From NCBI RefSeq assembly GCF_000002075.1, contig NW_004798360.1, positions 32,877 to 96,876 of the forward strand: a DNA stretch of 64,000 bases. Direction: 5' to 3'. A program made the position numbers and the translations under genes. The first letter of the stretch is position 1. The number at the start of each line of letters is the position of its first letter. The stretch comes from Aplysia californica (Eukaryota > Mollusca > Gastropoda > Aplysiida > Aplysiidae). Shown here in pieces: positions 1-13,300 of the stretch. The notes below the pieces were generated by a model. It did not search any database. It worked only from the letters and a program-made list of their open reading frames with translations, and was not told the origin of the DNA.

Positions 1-198
1 GGTGGTTCTTACTTGATCTCTAAAATCATTTTAAAGAGAAATAAGCTGGACAATTTAGAAGTGCTGATTGATGCAACAGTTTTGGCCCTTCTTCAACAGT
101 CGCAAGCCGGAAGACAGCTTATTGCTGATACTATTTATATCTACGATCACATGACACAACAACGTTCGAAACCGAAAGGAGGAACAGTCGTTCTATAA
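1..198 (+). CDS. Possible last exon of an unidentified upstream gene
   Basis: The frame is open from the first base of the window to a TAA at 196-198. It would encode about 65 residues, mostly helical and mixed hydrophobic/charged (for example LEVLIDATVLALLQQSQAG), ending in TVVL. Composition looks like real protein rather than a simple repeat, and no dispersed repeat seen elsewhere in the window overlaps it. I do not recognise the family. The frame does not continue into ATG7, whose first coding exon begins 127 bases further on. No AATAAA signal follows closely, so a separate gene's 3' exon, an untranslated part of an ATG7 transcript, or chance are all possible. Confidence 0.35.
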   Translation, partial: GGSYLISKIILKRNKLDNLEVLIDATVLALLQQSQAGRQLIADTIYIYDHMTQQRSKPKGGTVVL

Positions 199-316
199 GG
201 GGAGTGTTTGTTTGGAAGAGTGCTTCTTGAAGGGCTGTGCCAAACAAGTCTGTGACTCATTGCATTACAGTTTAATTACAGGGGATTATTGTTTTGTGTT
301 TATTCATTTTATATAG

Positions 317-457
317 GGTGTGAGATGTCTCACATTCAGTACGCTCCGTTCTCAAGCGCAGTGGACCCTGGATTTTGGCAAATATTGACGGAAAAGAAAC
401 TCAATGAGTTTGGTCTTGATGAGAGTCATCAAACAATCAATGGCTTCTATTCAAATG
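317..457 (+). CDS. ATG7: ATG7 coding exon 1 (coding from 325)
   Basis: Encodes residues 1-44, containing the family block [14 protein letters not shown] and [10 protein letters not shown]. The ATG at 325 starts the protein. A TATAG just before 317 looks like a splice acceptor, suggesting an untranslated exon further upstream. The donor GT is at 458, phase 1. Confidence 0.9.
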
Positions 458-1284
458 GTAACTTTATTTTCAGGCTAATTTGTTATTGGAGATGTTAGAC
501 GTACTGTAGCACAGTGCTGTTAACTGTAATCTTGAACCTATGTTTAACACATTTGTGCATTATATTTAGATTCTAGACTAGATCTAGATCTAGATCTAGT
601 AGACCAATTTTGGTCTTGGTGGAATGTACCGTGGCTGTACTAGCCTACTGTCATTGATTTTGATCACTGAGTCATGTGAATCTTGAGGCAGTCAGGTGGT
701 TTTATACTCTTTTCGTGATGTGGAACCCATGTGTTGCTCACTGTCCAATGTTTGATTTAAAACATGGCTTGTCAACCTTTTTACAGCCAATGCCCATGTT
801 TGCCTCCCTTTTTATTAGAGACTTCTAAAGTTTTCGTGTCACCTACCTGCAAAATATTACTTCCAAAACGGAGGGTCTAAGTGCACGGTAACTGGGCTCA
901 TAGTCTGGGTGGTTGGTGGGTGCTCTGGTGTGGTTTGCTTCTTCTTTCCTCAAACATCTATCGTCCTTATCTCCCCTCCTTTTTTATGTTTGTTACTCTC
1001 TTGTATCACCTCTAATCTTCTGGCGCTCATATCATGACCTTATGCAGTTGCGAGCGCTGTAAAACCTCTACTAAAACTAATAGCTGTGTTGTGTGTGCAC
1101 TCCGCCAACTCCGACATTCTCCGATATGTGTGTGCATTGTGTGAGGCCACGTGGTTCGACAATTGCCATTTCAGCTGCCCTTTTTTCTCTATCCAAGTTC
1201 AAAGTAGACACCCTGTGTAGTTCTGGATGTACGACTTCTCCATCTGACCCCTACAGTGGGACTTTACCGGAATCCCGTTTATTT

Positions 1285-1321
<37 letters not shown>

Positions 1322-4300
1322 TAACTACTTTTATATATGCTTGGGTTTAGCGGGGCAAGGAAAGTGTCAAACTTGGATACTGCCTGAGAGATCTCGAGCT
1401 GTGTCTGGGGGAAGGGGTTTGGGCGATCAGGGGCTGAAGGTGGGCTCCTAACTGGCTGTCAGCAGTGCGGCGTCGTGATGGGCCCGTCCAGTGATCAGTG
1501 AGGGGGGGGAGGCGAAGCAGTTACCATGCACAGAGCTCAAGGCCCCCCGAAACTAAGTACCCGGTTACCGTGTACATAGATACTGAGACTACGTGCCCAG
1601 TTCCCATGTACGTAGACACTCCCTTTCCAAAGTGGACCAAAAGTTTACTGGGGTATTAGATAAAAACAGTCGCAACACTCACAGGTGTGATCTGTGACCC
1701 CAGCTGCCCACCAAAATTACAAAGTTGCTCACGGGTGAGGGGGTAATTGTTCAGGTTGGCAAGCGCCTTCTATTATAAATTTAAGGATTGAAATATTTTT
1801 AATGACGCTGTTTCGATAATGTTGTTTAATTAAAAAAATGTTTCCTCCTTCTCAATCCATAAGGAAATGCTCAGGGAATTCCTCCACAAATGACGGTAGA
1901 CTATGCAGCCTTCAACAGGTATGTTATAAATACACTTTTAGCATTGTCCTTGAAGCTAAAATAGTTAACTAATACCACAATATGAATTGTACTTTTGGGA
2001 GGGGTTGAGTGAAGAGGGAACTGGCTGGTCGGCACTCATCAGTGCAGTAGATGTTTCTCGTCAAAAATAAAAATAGTGCTTTGTGAATCCAGCTCCTGTT
2101 TTTATAGATTTGCTATATTAATTTCCACATCTCTGCATTGTTAGAGCAATGATGAATATTGGAGGTCCCACTTTTATGATCAGATAATTTAGCCGTGTTC
2201 AAAAGGGTTTGAAAATAACCGAATACCATCAGCAACAGCAAAGACTTCAAGTAATTAGAATTTTGTACAAGGCAACTTATACCAGGCTGTTTTTTGCCAA
2301 GATATATATATATATATATATAATACCATCTAGCATAGTGCTTTTAAAAAGTTTTTAAGCATCTCCCTGCAAGTGTGTTGTCAATCTTTTTTTAACTTTT
2401 TATTTTCCCCTTATTAAATGGTTACAGAGAATGGAAGCCACCACCGAGGAGTTTCCCTGTGTGTGGAACACTGTGCAACACAAACACCATAGAAAAGTTC
2501 CGGGAAATGGACAAGAAGCAACTCCTGAGCGGTGTGGGACAGGAAGTATGTTAACCCTATCCATACGCCCCGTGGTTATTCTTCACATTTTAGAATACTT
2601 CTAGTACGAAGATCTCTTTGAAACTTTCAGTTTTTCTCAAACAATTATTTTGACAGACTGCTACGCAAAGCGTACGGATTGGATTAACGAGTAAATTTTC
2701 TCTTTGAAAGTGATGGCACAGAGTAAAGCATGACGTACGGATAGGGTTAAGGAATTGAAATTGAAAGATCATCGCACCGTTCTTGTGTCTTTATGGTGGC
2801 TGATGGGCTTGCAGCTGGAAAGGTCATCATGGGCTCAAACCCTGTCAGGGGCCTGAAGTTGTGTCCTTGAAAAAAGCACTTTAACTGACTTTACAATGAA
2901 TTTTCCTCACTTGTCTCAAGTGGGAATACTGGGAATGGGTAACCAACTGTAGTCAGTGAATGATTTTGTCAGTTTGTTAGTAGTAGTACTTGAGCGCTCA
3001 ATCAGCTGCTTGCACTGTTTGTTTTCTGGGAAGCCAAGAATGTTTCAGAGTGTTCAAGTGACTTTTAGGGGTAATCATATGTGAGGCAGCGTAGTGGAAT
3101 CAGGCTCTCGTCAATTTCCGGGCATGTAGAATTATTACCTATCATCTTAAAGCCTGTTTACTTGTCTTTATTTGGATGAAAGAAATATCCATTTATCTTG
3201 AATACAAGTCGAAATATTTGCAAAGGAAGGAGGTGGGGGTCACCTGTTTTCAGAGGTAAAATTAGTGAGAAAATGGCCGCCAAAGATTAGTTATTTCCTT
3301 AGCTTTTAAGAGTCCATGGTAACTGAAAATTTACATTTTTTGTGCCTTTAATCAACGTTTTTCGGAAAAATCCAAACAGAAATAAGTTCTTTAATGGGCA
3401 TGAAAGGTGTTGAGCCAAAAAAAAAAAAAATAGATAAAAATTCACATACCTGCGAAAAAATGCAAGTTTCTTCACTTTGATTATTTTGATGAGAGCCTGA
3501 TTCCACCACGCTGCCTCACATATAGGTTTAAAGTGCATAGTGCTTGCTGATAAGTGGGGATATAGATGGTATACAATTGTTATCAATTGTTATTGTTATT
3601 CCATTTGAATGAGATGTGCATGCTAAGACAGTCACACCCACACAACACTCCTACTCACTCACACAACTTATACACACACACACACGTGCACACATGCACA
3701 CACACACACACATAAACTGACACACTCACGCACACACACACACACAAACACAAGCCACACGCACCAGGTCCATGGCCATCTCAACACAGTTCAATCTATG
3801 CAGTAACTGACTGCAAAGCTGGGTAAAATATCATAAATGGTAATTTAAAAAAAAAATCTTTCAGTTATGCAAAAAGAAGATTCAGTTTCTGTCCGTTTTA
3901 CGTGTTGTTTCTGTCGTTCATCTTGCTATTTTTTTCTTTTAGTTCAGGTGACGTATGGGTACTCGGTGTAGTCTTCTTTTGCTAAATTTACTCATGCTAT
4001 CCTGGTCTCTTCCTTGAGATGTATGGCCAAAGTACTGCACTGACTCATCAAAAACTGCCACTCAAGAGTTTTAATGTCTATCAATGTGTCAATGAACTTT
4101 GGAAATAACTTTTCTAGAACACAACAACAAAATCCTTAACCTGGGGGGGGTGGGTGTGGGGAGGCGTTTCGTTTCTTTAAAAAAAAAATCATCTCTCTGA
4201 AAGTTCAGGGCAGTAATAATATATATATATATATATATATATGTTTTCATGTTGAACTCATCTTTTCAGTTGTGGGAAGACATCACAAGTGGCAAAGTTT

Positions 4301-7300
4301 TGGAGCACCCAGAAAAGTTGTGCAGATTTGTCCTCCTGACCTTTTCAGTAAGTTCTACCTTTTTATCTTCGTGTGCTATTTTATTTGTTTTGTTACATTG
4401 TTACCCATTTCATTTGTATGAATCACTCAGTTTCAGAGACCGGATTATATTTAGATAACTATTTATCCATGCTTTTCGTTTGTTCTTGTTTTTGGTCATG
4501 AATGATGTTTGTATATGTGTTTCTGTGTGTATGTGTGTACATGTATGTGTTTGAGAGAGAGAGAGCGAGAAAGAGAGAGGTTTTTTGTCTTAATTTACTA
4601 TGAACGGTCCTTGAGCAATTATATCAGAGTAAATAATACTGTCTTGTTCCATGTGCCACTTCAGCGTAACTGGTGGCTTGTTGGTGCTTTCATGTTATAT
4701 GATCCTTTTATTAGATTCCCTTTCAATGTTACTTTTGTCTTAATCTGTTCAGCGTGACGTGGGACTGTTGTTATCTGTAAGTCAGACTTATCATCCTCGC
4801 TGTTGTCTTCTGTATCCTCAAAGGAAACTTTCTCATCAGGAATAGTTCTTTTCAAACCCTCTCCCTGTCCATGCTTGAAGAAAGATACTCCGCTAGAAGT
4901 ATGGATAAGAATCTATACGGACGGATCTGCTACTGATGCTTTGAAAAGAGCAGGAGTGGGAGTGTATGTAGAGTTCCCAAATGGAGGTTGTCAAGCAGAG
5001 GCAGTCCCAACAGGGCAGCATTGTACAAACTACAGGGACAGAGACGGAGGCTCTAACACATGCAGCAAACATCATCAAGAATGTGGTAGACCCCCAAAGC
5101 CAGGAAGCATTCTTAACAGATGCCTTGTCAGTACTGCAGGCAGCCACTTCCAGCAAAACAGACGCCTTGTCAGTACTGCAGGCAGCCACTTCCAGCAAAA
5201 CAGACGCCTTGTCAGTACTGCAGGCAGCCACTGCCGGCAAACCACCAAGGCTGCGAGAAGTAATTGAGGACATCCCATGCCTGAGGATCGAGCTGCTCTT
5301 TCTACTTTTCTCTATCCTGTGTTAGCCTCTTGATGTTATTCCATGTCTTCCCACTTTTCTGTACATCAATTTCTGTAATTCTTCTCCAGGTTCCACACGG
5401 CCTTCCCCTTGATCTTTTCCCCTGCCGCACGATACTTTCCATAAAGGTGCTTAATTGTTTGGATTGTGTTTTGATCTCCAGGATTTAAAGAAGTATCATT
5501 ACTATTACTGGTTTGCATTTCCTGCACTCAAGTTCCCAGAGAAGTCGGTCTATTCGGAGCCTCCTCGGGCACTTCAGGAGGTTCTACCACCGGAAAAGGT
5601 AACAATTTGTGTCAACGTGGTGGAATCAGGCTCTCGTCAGTTTTTGGGCATGTAGAGTTATTGGTATCATCTTAAAGCTTGTTCATTTATTTTGCTTTGA
5701 ATGAAAAAAAAATGTCCATTTATCTTGAGTACAAGTTTAGATATTTGCGAATGAAGGAAGTCGAGAGAGGTAAAGTTAGTGAGAAAATGGACGTCAAAGA
5801 TTAGTTATTTCCTTAGCTTGAGAGTTCGTGGAAACTGAAAATTTACATTTTGTAAGCCTTTAATCAACGTTTTTCAGTAATAATCCACACAGAAACGAAC
5901 GGGCATGGAAGGTGTTGAACCAAAATAACAATGATTCAATAAAAAGTCACGAACCTGCAGAAAAATGCCAGTTTCTTCACTTTGGTTATTTTGACGAGCA
6001 CCTGATTTCATTACGCTGCCTCACATTTAGATGTCTCAGCCTGTTGTTAATAAGGGAAGCGTGTTGTTTGTCCTTTAGTTTTTATTTAGAATTTTTAGTT
6101 GCAATGTGAGTTTTATTCAATATACTGTGTGTTTGAGTTTGACAACCTTTTGCAATGTTAGTATACACACACGACTGTAAACTAGAGAGACGAACATACA
6201 CGACACCAAGCAATCTAAAATCAAGCCCGAGTGTAGTGTCTGACTTTTTATGTTGACTCCCGAAGTGAGTAACATTAACCAAAAGCCCATGGCCTACGGG
6301 GCGCTTACGTCCCGGGATTAAAAAAGAGTAAAATACAATACTGTGACTACCATGACACCTTTCTCAGTGGGACGATGGACAGAAAACCTGACTTTTATGA
6401 GAGGGAAAAGACATCATAGTTTTTTTTTTCTCTGTTTGGTTTTGATTCTGAGTCTTGTATTATTAATTTGAAGAGAAAATCAATAACTTTTTGCTTGGGC
6501 ATTTACATTTGTTGTCTTAATATCATGTGAAAGATACCTTTTTTTTCTGAAGACATCTTTCCATAGCTAGAAAGCATTCTTTTCAGAATTTTCTGTCCAC
6601 TCAATATGGCTAGCTCTAGCAAAGTGTAGCTTTTTCCGCTGAGATGGTGAGAAAAAGTAGCATTCTAACGCCTGATGTGATTTCTTGTCCTTCTTGAATG
6701 TAACCAGTTATCCGCTCTCGCTGAAGCGTACGACAGTTACCAGTCTAGTCGGTCGACGTATGCGACATTCTTTGTGGTCAGTGACGACGGGAACGGGCCA
6801 ATCATTGCAGACTTCAAGGAGCTGGACAAGCTGGTCTCTTCCCCAGAGAATGTGAGTCGTCTTTTGTAGATTTCTCCGATTCTTTTCTTCCTTTTAACTT
6901 AACCCTTTTAATGTAACCCTTTGTGGGTGGTTGGCAGGTGCTCTGGTGAGGTTTGCTCCTTCTTTCCTATCAAACATCTATCATCCTGATCTCTCCTCCT
7001 TCTTTTTTTGTGTTTGTTACTCTCTTGTAACACATCTAATCTTCGGCACTTATATGACCGTATTGTGTTGCTAGTGCCGTAAAACTCTTACTAAAACTAC
7101 TAAAACTAACTTAACCTTTCGAGCCGTGTCCTCCTGAGGCCACCATACCCCTCTGCCTGAGCTCCTGAGTGATATTATTACTAACTTTTATATGATCGTC
7201 AGAATCCCATTCCATATCCCACTCAGGGTAGTTTTGTCAATACCAGCATCTCATTCAGAAAGATCTTCAAAATACTCAATAATTTTTTTGTGTTGCAAAC

Positions 7301-10300
7301 ACTGTTTTCCGTACGTTCGGGATGGGGTCTTGCTCACCGGTGTACCTATGGCGTGGCATACGGACAGTTTTATGCGCCACCACATGGGCTCAAAGGGTTA
7401 AAACCTGATTATTCTGTGCTTTATTTTTAAGATTGCGTCAATCATTTGAGCTGTAAGAGTAATTTCTTTGCCTTCTGAAAAGAACATTTGTGTCACGACA
7501 CATTGGAATCAGGCTCTCGTCAATTTTTGAGCATGTTGAGGTATTGATATTATCTGAAAGCTGGTTTATTTGCCTTGATTCTTATGAAATAAATATCCAT
7601 CTGTCTTGAATGCAACTCAAGATATTTGCGATTGAAGTAAGTGAGGTTCCCAGGTTTCAGTGGTGAAATTAACGAGAAAATGGCCGCCCAAGTTTGGTAA
7701 CTCCAATAGCTAAAGACTCCTTGAAAACAGAAAAATGACATATTTTGTGCCTTTAATCATGGTTTTTCAGTAAGTTCACATAGAAATGTGTTTTTATATG
7801 GACGTAAAAGAGGTTGAGCCAAAAAATAAAAATTTGATAAAAATTTATAAACTGGCGGTAAAATACCTGTTTCTGCGAGTTCTGTATTTTGACGAGCACC
7901 TGATTTCACCGCGCTGCCTCACATTTTTTATTAAAAACGTTCATTCTTGACTTTTATCTAAATTTTTATTGTATAAGCACACGAAATGGATATGCGATGA
8001 TCTATTATAACTGTTAAACACCTCACTTTAGCACACAGGAGACCTGAGTTTCATTCGCGAGTGGGCAAAACTTTTATCAAGTATCTCTGTCTTTCTGCTG
8101 GGATGTTGTATCCCTCTCAACTCGGGTGGGCCCTGACAGACAGGGTCTGAAGCCCACCTACTAAATGATCTAAGTTCTGCAGATAGGGGCGTAAATACAC
8201 CTAGACCCACATTCGAAAAACATTGTTTCTTAGATATCTACTTTGGCAGATTACATTGAACTAGAATTGGTCACTTTTAAGTATAGGGGGGCTATCCAGA
8301 AAAATGCTGTTTTGAGAAAATCGTAGGTAAAGTTTTTGCCCTTGTTTAGTTTCTTTAAAATAGAAGGAGAGCTTTCTTTATAACCAAACAAATATACATT
8401 CCTATGAAACCAAACTTCTCCTATAGGAAGGGCAATGCCCACTTTTGGTGTAGGTCAAGATTTCTGGAAACCCCTGAAATCTGGGTTAGCCCACTTGTCC
8501 TTAAAAGCGACCAATTAACATGTTACTCAGTGTTTGGAAATCTTGAATGACAATTTTACAAACACGGCCAAATTACGTCCTCCCTAAGAACTTTGCTTGG
8601 CAGACACCCTCCACCTGGCTGAAAACTGGAGAATGTGGAGCCAAGAGATGAGGTTGTATCTTGACCAAACAATGCAGAAAGAGTCTGAGAAAGACAGGTG
8701 CAGCGCCTTTCTGTATATGGTCGGGCGAGCTGGAAGAGAAATATATATGTGAGGCAGAGTGGTGGAATCAGGCTCTCATCAGAACAGTCAAAGTGAAGAA
8801 ACTTGCATTTTTCTTCACGTTTGTGAATTTTTCTCAAATGTTTGTTTTTTGGCCCAACACCTTTCATGCCCATTAAAGAACTCATATCTGTGTGGATTTT
8901 TCTGAAAAACGTTGATTAAAGGCATAAAAAATGTAAATTGTCAGTTACCACGGACTCTTAAGCTCAGGAAATAACTAATCTTTGGCGGCCATTTTGTCAC
9001 TAATTTTACCTCTGAAAGCAGGTGACCCCCACCTCCTTCAATCGCAAATATCTCGACTTGTATTCAAGATAAATGGATATTTTTTAAATCCGAATAAAGA
9101 CAAGTGAACAAGCTTTAAGATGATTTCCATAACTCCACATGACCAAAAATTGACGAGAGCCTGATTCCACCACGCTGCCTCACATATAATACATGGGCAC
9201 TGCCCCAGTCAGAGCAGCACAAGATTGAGGTCCTGTTCAAACGCTTCGAGGACTACTGGAAGCCGGAGCATGACAACACCATATATGACAATGTTTATGT
9301 CTGTGCTCAGGTCATGGTGGGTGTGTGTGACCCCAGTGCTGTTCAAGGCTACCCTGGCTGGCCTGTGAGAAACCTCCTCAGTTTCTTGACTTACAGATAG
9401 TAAGTATCCTCCTTTCTGCATTTCACATGTTGCGACCTCTGTGCTTTCTTGTCGTATCTCCTTTTTTTTTAGCAGTGAAAATTTGACATTTTTTAAAGCT
9501 CACTCTATGTTATGAACTGTTTTCACTGGTATTAAAAAATGGGGATACGACAAGAAAGCACCTGGGTCGCGATGTGGTGTTATCAGACTATCGTGATCTC
9601 CACTTAAACTGATCGCGGGTAAATAAAAAACAACAGTAAACTGAAAGAAAATAAAGTTCCATTTTTTCTCTGCTTATTTTTGCTTTTGGAAGAAAACTAT
9701 TGATTAGCCGAAATGCTCGCATTTCTAACTAAATCTTCACTTGCAACTCCAAAGTAACACAAACCTTAAGTCTTACGTGCTTCAAGATAGCAAAACAGGA
9801 GTAAGAGATACAAAAACGCACGTGTGCCGATTGTAGGCCAGAGAGAAGCAGTGCCAGTTTGTCTATGTTTTTCACATGTGTACTATGCCTACACCCTGCT
9901 TGTAGGCCTGATGAAGCAAGGATGGTGAATGTTGGTCTGTCGTGCGACCATCAGTAAGCCATGGCATAGCCTAATGTCTCTGTGAAGTTAGTTCACCTAA
10001 GCCCTATCTACATGTGAGCATGTGAGGACATGTGATGTGTTTATAACATCACTGGCATTGGGTTTGATTTCTTTGCTAGACTAGCACAAGACTTGTTCTT
10101 CCTACTATTTTGAGACACATAGAAGAAATGCCAGGTATCTCGATAGGGGGACATGACGAATATACAAAAGCGACAGGCAAAGCTCATTGGACACACAATG
10201 CGGAAAGAAACTTTGGAGAATATTATAACAACAGGCAAGTTTGATGGAAAGAGAGGCAGAGGCAGACAGAGAGAAAAGATGCTGGACAATTTTACAACAG

Positions 10301-13300
10301 GGCTGGGAAAAGCAAGAACGACAGACACCATCTCTGCAACGCAAGGCAGAGTGAAGTGGAGGTCCATGATCGCCCACACCAGTCGCCAAGGCAGCGGATG
10401 ATGATGAGACTAGCACAAAGCAGTGTGCTGATCTACTCATCCATGTGTTCTGGGTAACTGTTTGGCAGATTAAGCCAGCTGACAATGTTGAAGAGAAAGC
10501 GTAATGCTTACATACATCTTACAGCTCAAATTGCAGTGAAAAGAGGTAGATAGAGGAAAAAAATCCTTCAGAAAGTGAAATTTTGTCACTAGCAAGAAAT
10601 CCCCAGCTCTATGTTGTCAACAGACTGAAAAAATGGCAAAACTATAAAAAAAATCCTGTGGTCCCGCAGATTTTGGTTTATGTGAACTCCACTGTTGCGC
10701 ACTCATATGATCTTATACAGTTGTGAGCGCCGTAAAACACTTACCAAAAAGAAAAAAGAACTCTGTATATTATGCAAATCCTGTTTCATGTGTGTTAAAT
10801 AAATTTTACGTAGATATGGACTGTCAGATCTCCCTCCATGTAATGAAAGTTTTTGCAACCCTTTTTTAAGATTTATAAGAAAAGAAAAAGAGAAATGAGT
10901 ATTTTTGAGGTTTGCATGATGACCGAAAAAAAAATGTTCTTCTAGAATTGAAAAGAAAGGCTGTTCACTTATTTTTGTTATTCTTCCTTCTTGAGAATGT
11001 GCTATGAACTTCTGTAGGTCTTTAAAAATGTAGTACTACTCACAAGGTTTATGACAAGAGCTCTCGTCAGTTACTGTTTGGTTTTGTTTACAGCACGGGA
11101 AAAGTACAATCTATCAAAGTGTTGATGGTCAGGGACCGGACTCACGACGGCGTCCGGGACTTCGGGCAGAGTGTTGTGGCAAGCATTGCGATCCCCGCCC
11201 TGGAAAAAGAGGATATTTTAAGTATGAATGTGTCTATAGTCTCAGATGTAAAAAGTGTTGCCTTCCGTTCCCGTCAGAATTGTTTAGTATTAACAAAATT
11301 TACCTCATTTTAAAGATAATAATAATAATAAATAGCATTTGTATAGTGTATATCCCCGCTCAACAGCAGGCTCTATGCGCTTTACACTATATTATTACAT
11401 TATATTAGATAAATTACAAAAGTTGGAATTTCTGTTTTTGTGTGATTTTAATACCCTGTCTGTTTTGCATGGTTGCATAAGAAGAGGTTAACTATTTCCT
11501 TCATTTTCTCTGAAATTAGAAGAAAAAAAAATTAAACTTTTTATCTCTAATCTTTTAATATCAGAATGGAAGCATCTTAGCCTTACTTTATCATTGAAAT
11601 ATTGAGTAGTGTGATACCAAGATCAGCCATGCGTGAATTCTCTTCAGTTCTGAGGCCATTCTCGTATTTAGAAGTTTTCCTGATGGGCAACAGCAGTGAG
11701 TGTGCAGACAGTCATGCGGCTGATAGCTCTAACTTCACTTTCTATGGGCCACGGTCAGGTCTAGTCACACTTTTATTTTCCGTATTTCTTCTCTCGGTTA
11801 TTTCACCATATCCAAGCCTGTGGGTAGTTGGTGGGTGCTCTGGTGTGGTTTGCTCCTTCTGTCCTATCAAACAGCTATATAGGCTAGATCTAAGGGTAAA
11901 CAACACGGAGCCTGGTATAATAAAAAGGCCCTTCAAAGAAAGATATTCAACTAAATTTGTGAAATTCTTGCCTTATCTCTTCTCCTCCTTTTTTTGTGTT
12001 TGTTACTCTCTTGTAACCCCTCTAATCTTTGGCACTTATATGACCTTAATGTGTTTCAAGTGCTGTAAAACTCGTACTAAAACTAAATATCCTAGCCTTT
12101 TGAACTTTGAAAGAGCTTTGCAGTGGTAATCAGATCATAACTGTCATACTTTTTTAGATAAGTCTCATTTTAAAATGTGAATTAAAATTTGTTTTTTGTC
12201 CTCACGTTTTTACCAGTCATGCTTTTTTAATGCTGTGAGTTTACTGTATTTTGTTTGACATAAATTGATAGGAATGTTTTTTTGGTGGGTTTTTTCATCA
12301 ACATTAGTTCTGCCAGAGTGTGTTGGATGGGAGAAGAACGAACGGTCCAAGATGGGCCCCAGGATGGTGAACCTGAGCAGCTCCATGGACCCCACCAGGT
12401 GAGTGAATGGACCAGTGAACAGGTTCTGGATTCTGGGCTGTTTTACTCGACGCCGGCGATTCCTCTCTGAGTGCGTTATCTTGTTGGTATCACAGAGTGG
12501 GCTGTCTGTCTTGGCTTTGGCTCCACTGTTTTTAGTTGGTCCTTTTATAGCCGTGTCCCTCTCCCCCCCCCCTCCCCCCCCCTCCGGGGCAGTTCTACTG
12601 TCTGATGTGTCTTTAGGCCATTCCCAAAGGGGGGATATTAACAGTTCTAATGCACAGTAGAATTGTAAATAGGCTGATTCAACAATGTCATGCTCATAAC
12701 TGTGCCTGAAGTGCAACAGGGAAGTGCTGCTTTTTCTTTCCTAATCCTTACTATCGTAATTTTTTCTCCACTTCTTTTGTACGTTTGTCACACTCGGTAA
12801 AACCTCTACTAAAACGAAACATTTAAAAGCGGTGACTTTAAAAGATAACCTTGTATTTATACTAGTTATCGGTTCACAAATTTCAGGGTTTTTATATTAC
12901 TTCCTACTGGGCTCAATTGTTTGGGGTTGTTTGTTTTTTTCAGCTACTCGGTGCAAAGATAGGCTAATCTCGTATTAAAAAAGGGTAAAAGTAACACTGA
13001 ACAGATGTAAACAAAAAAGTCGTCATATTTGAGCAGCCACTGACCATCCATTGCGATCGAAGGTTTGGAACATTTTAGATATGAATCTTTGGAAAATGTA
13101 TTTCCATTTTGTTAATAATACCATTGTGCTGTCAAGGACCCATCACACTCTGTCGGGTGTAATTAACATTTATAATACCCTAAGTCGAAGAACAAAGGAC
13201 AGCGATCTTACAGTCTCAATCATTTATTAGAACTCCAGCCTCCATCTCAGTTGCAAGCTTCCTCTAAGGTTGTTGTCAATTCACATTCTGCCCCTGAACT

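Noticed and set aside
571-599. AGATCT palindrome as a regulatory site
   Set aside because: Short simple repeat of GATCTA; no known factor site or conserved context supports function.
4893-5270. Host ribonuclease H1 gene
   Set aside because: No hybrid-binding domain, frame broken, no splice structure; it fits a LINE RNase H remnant better.
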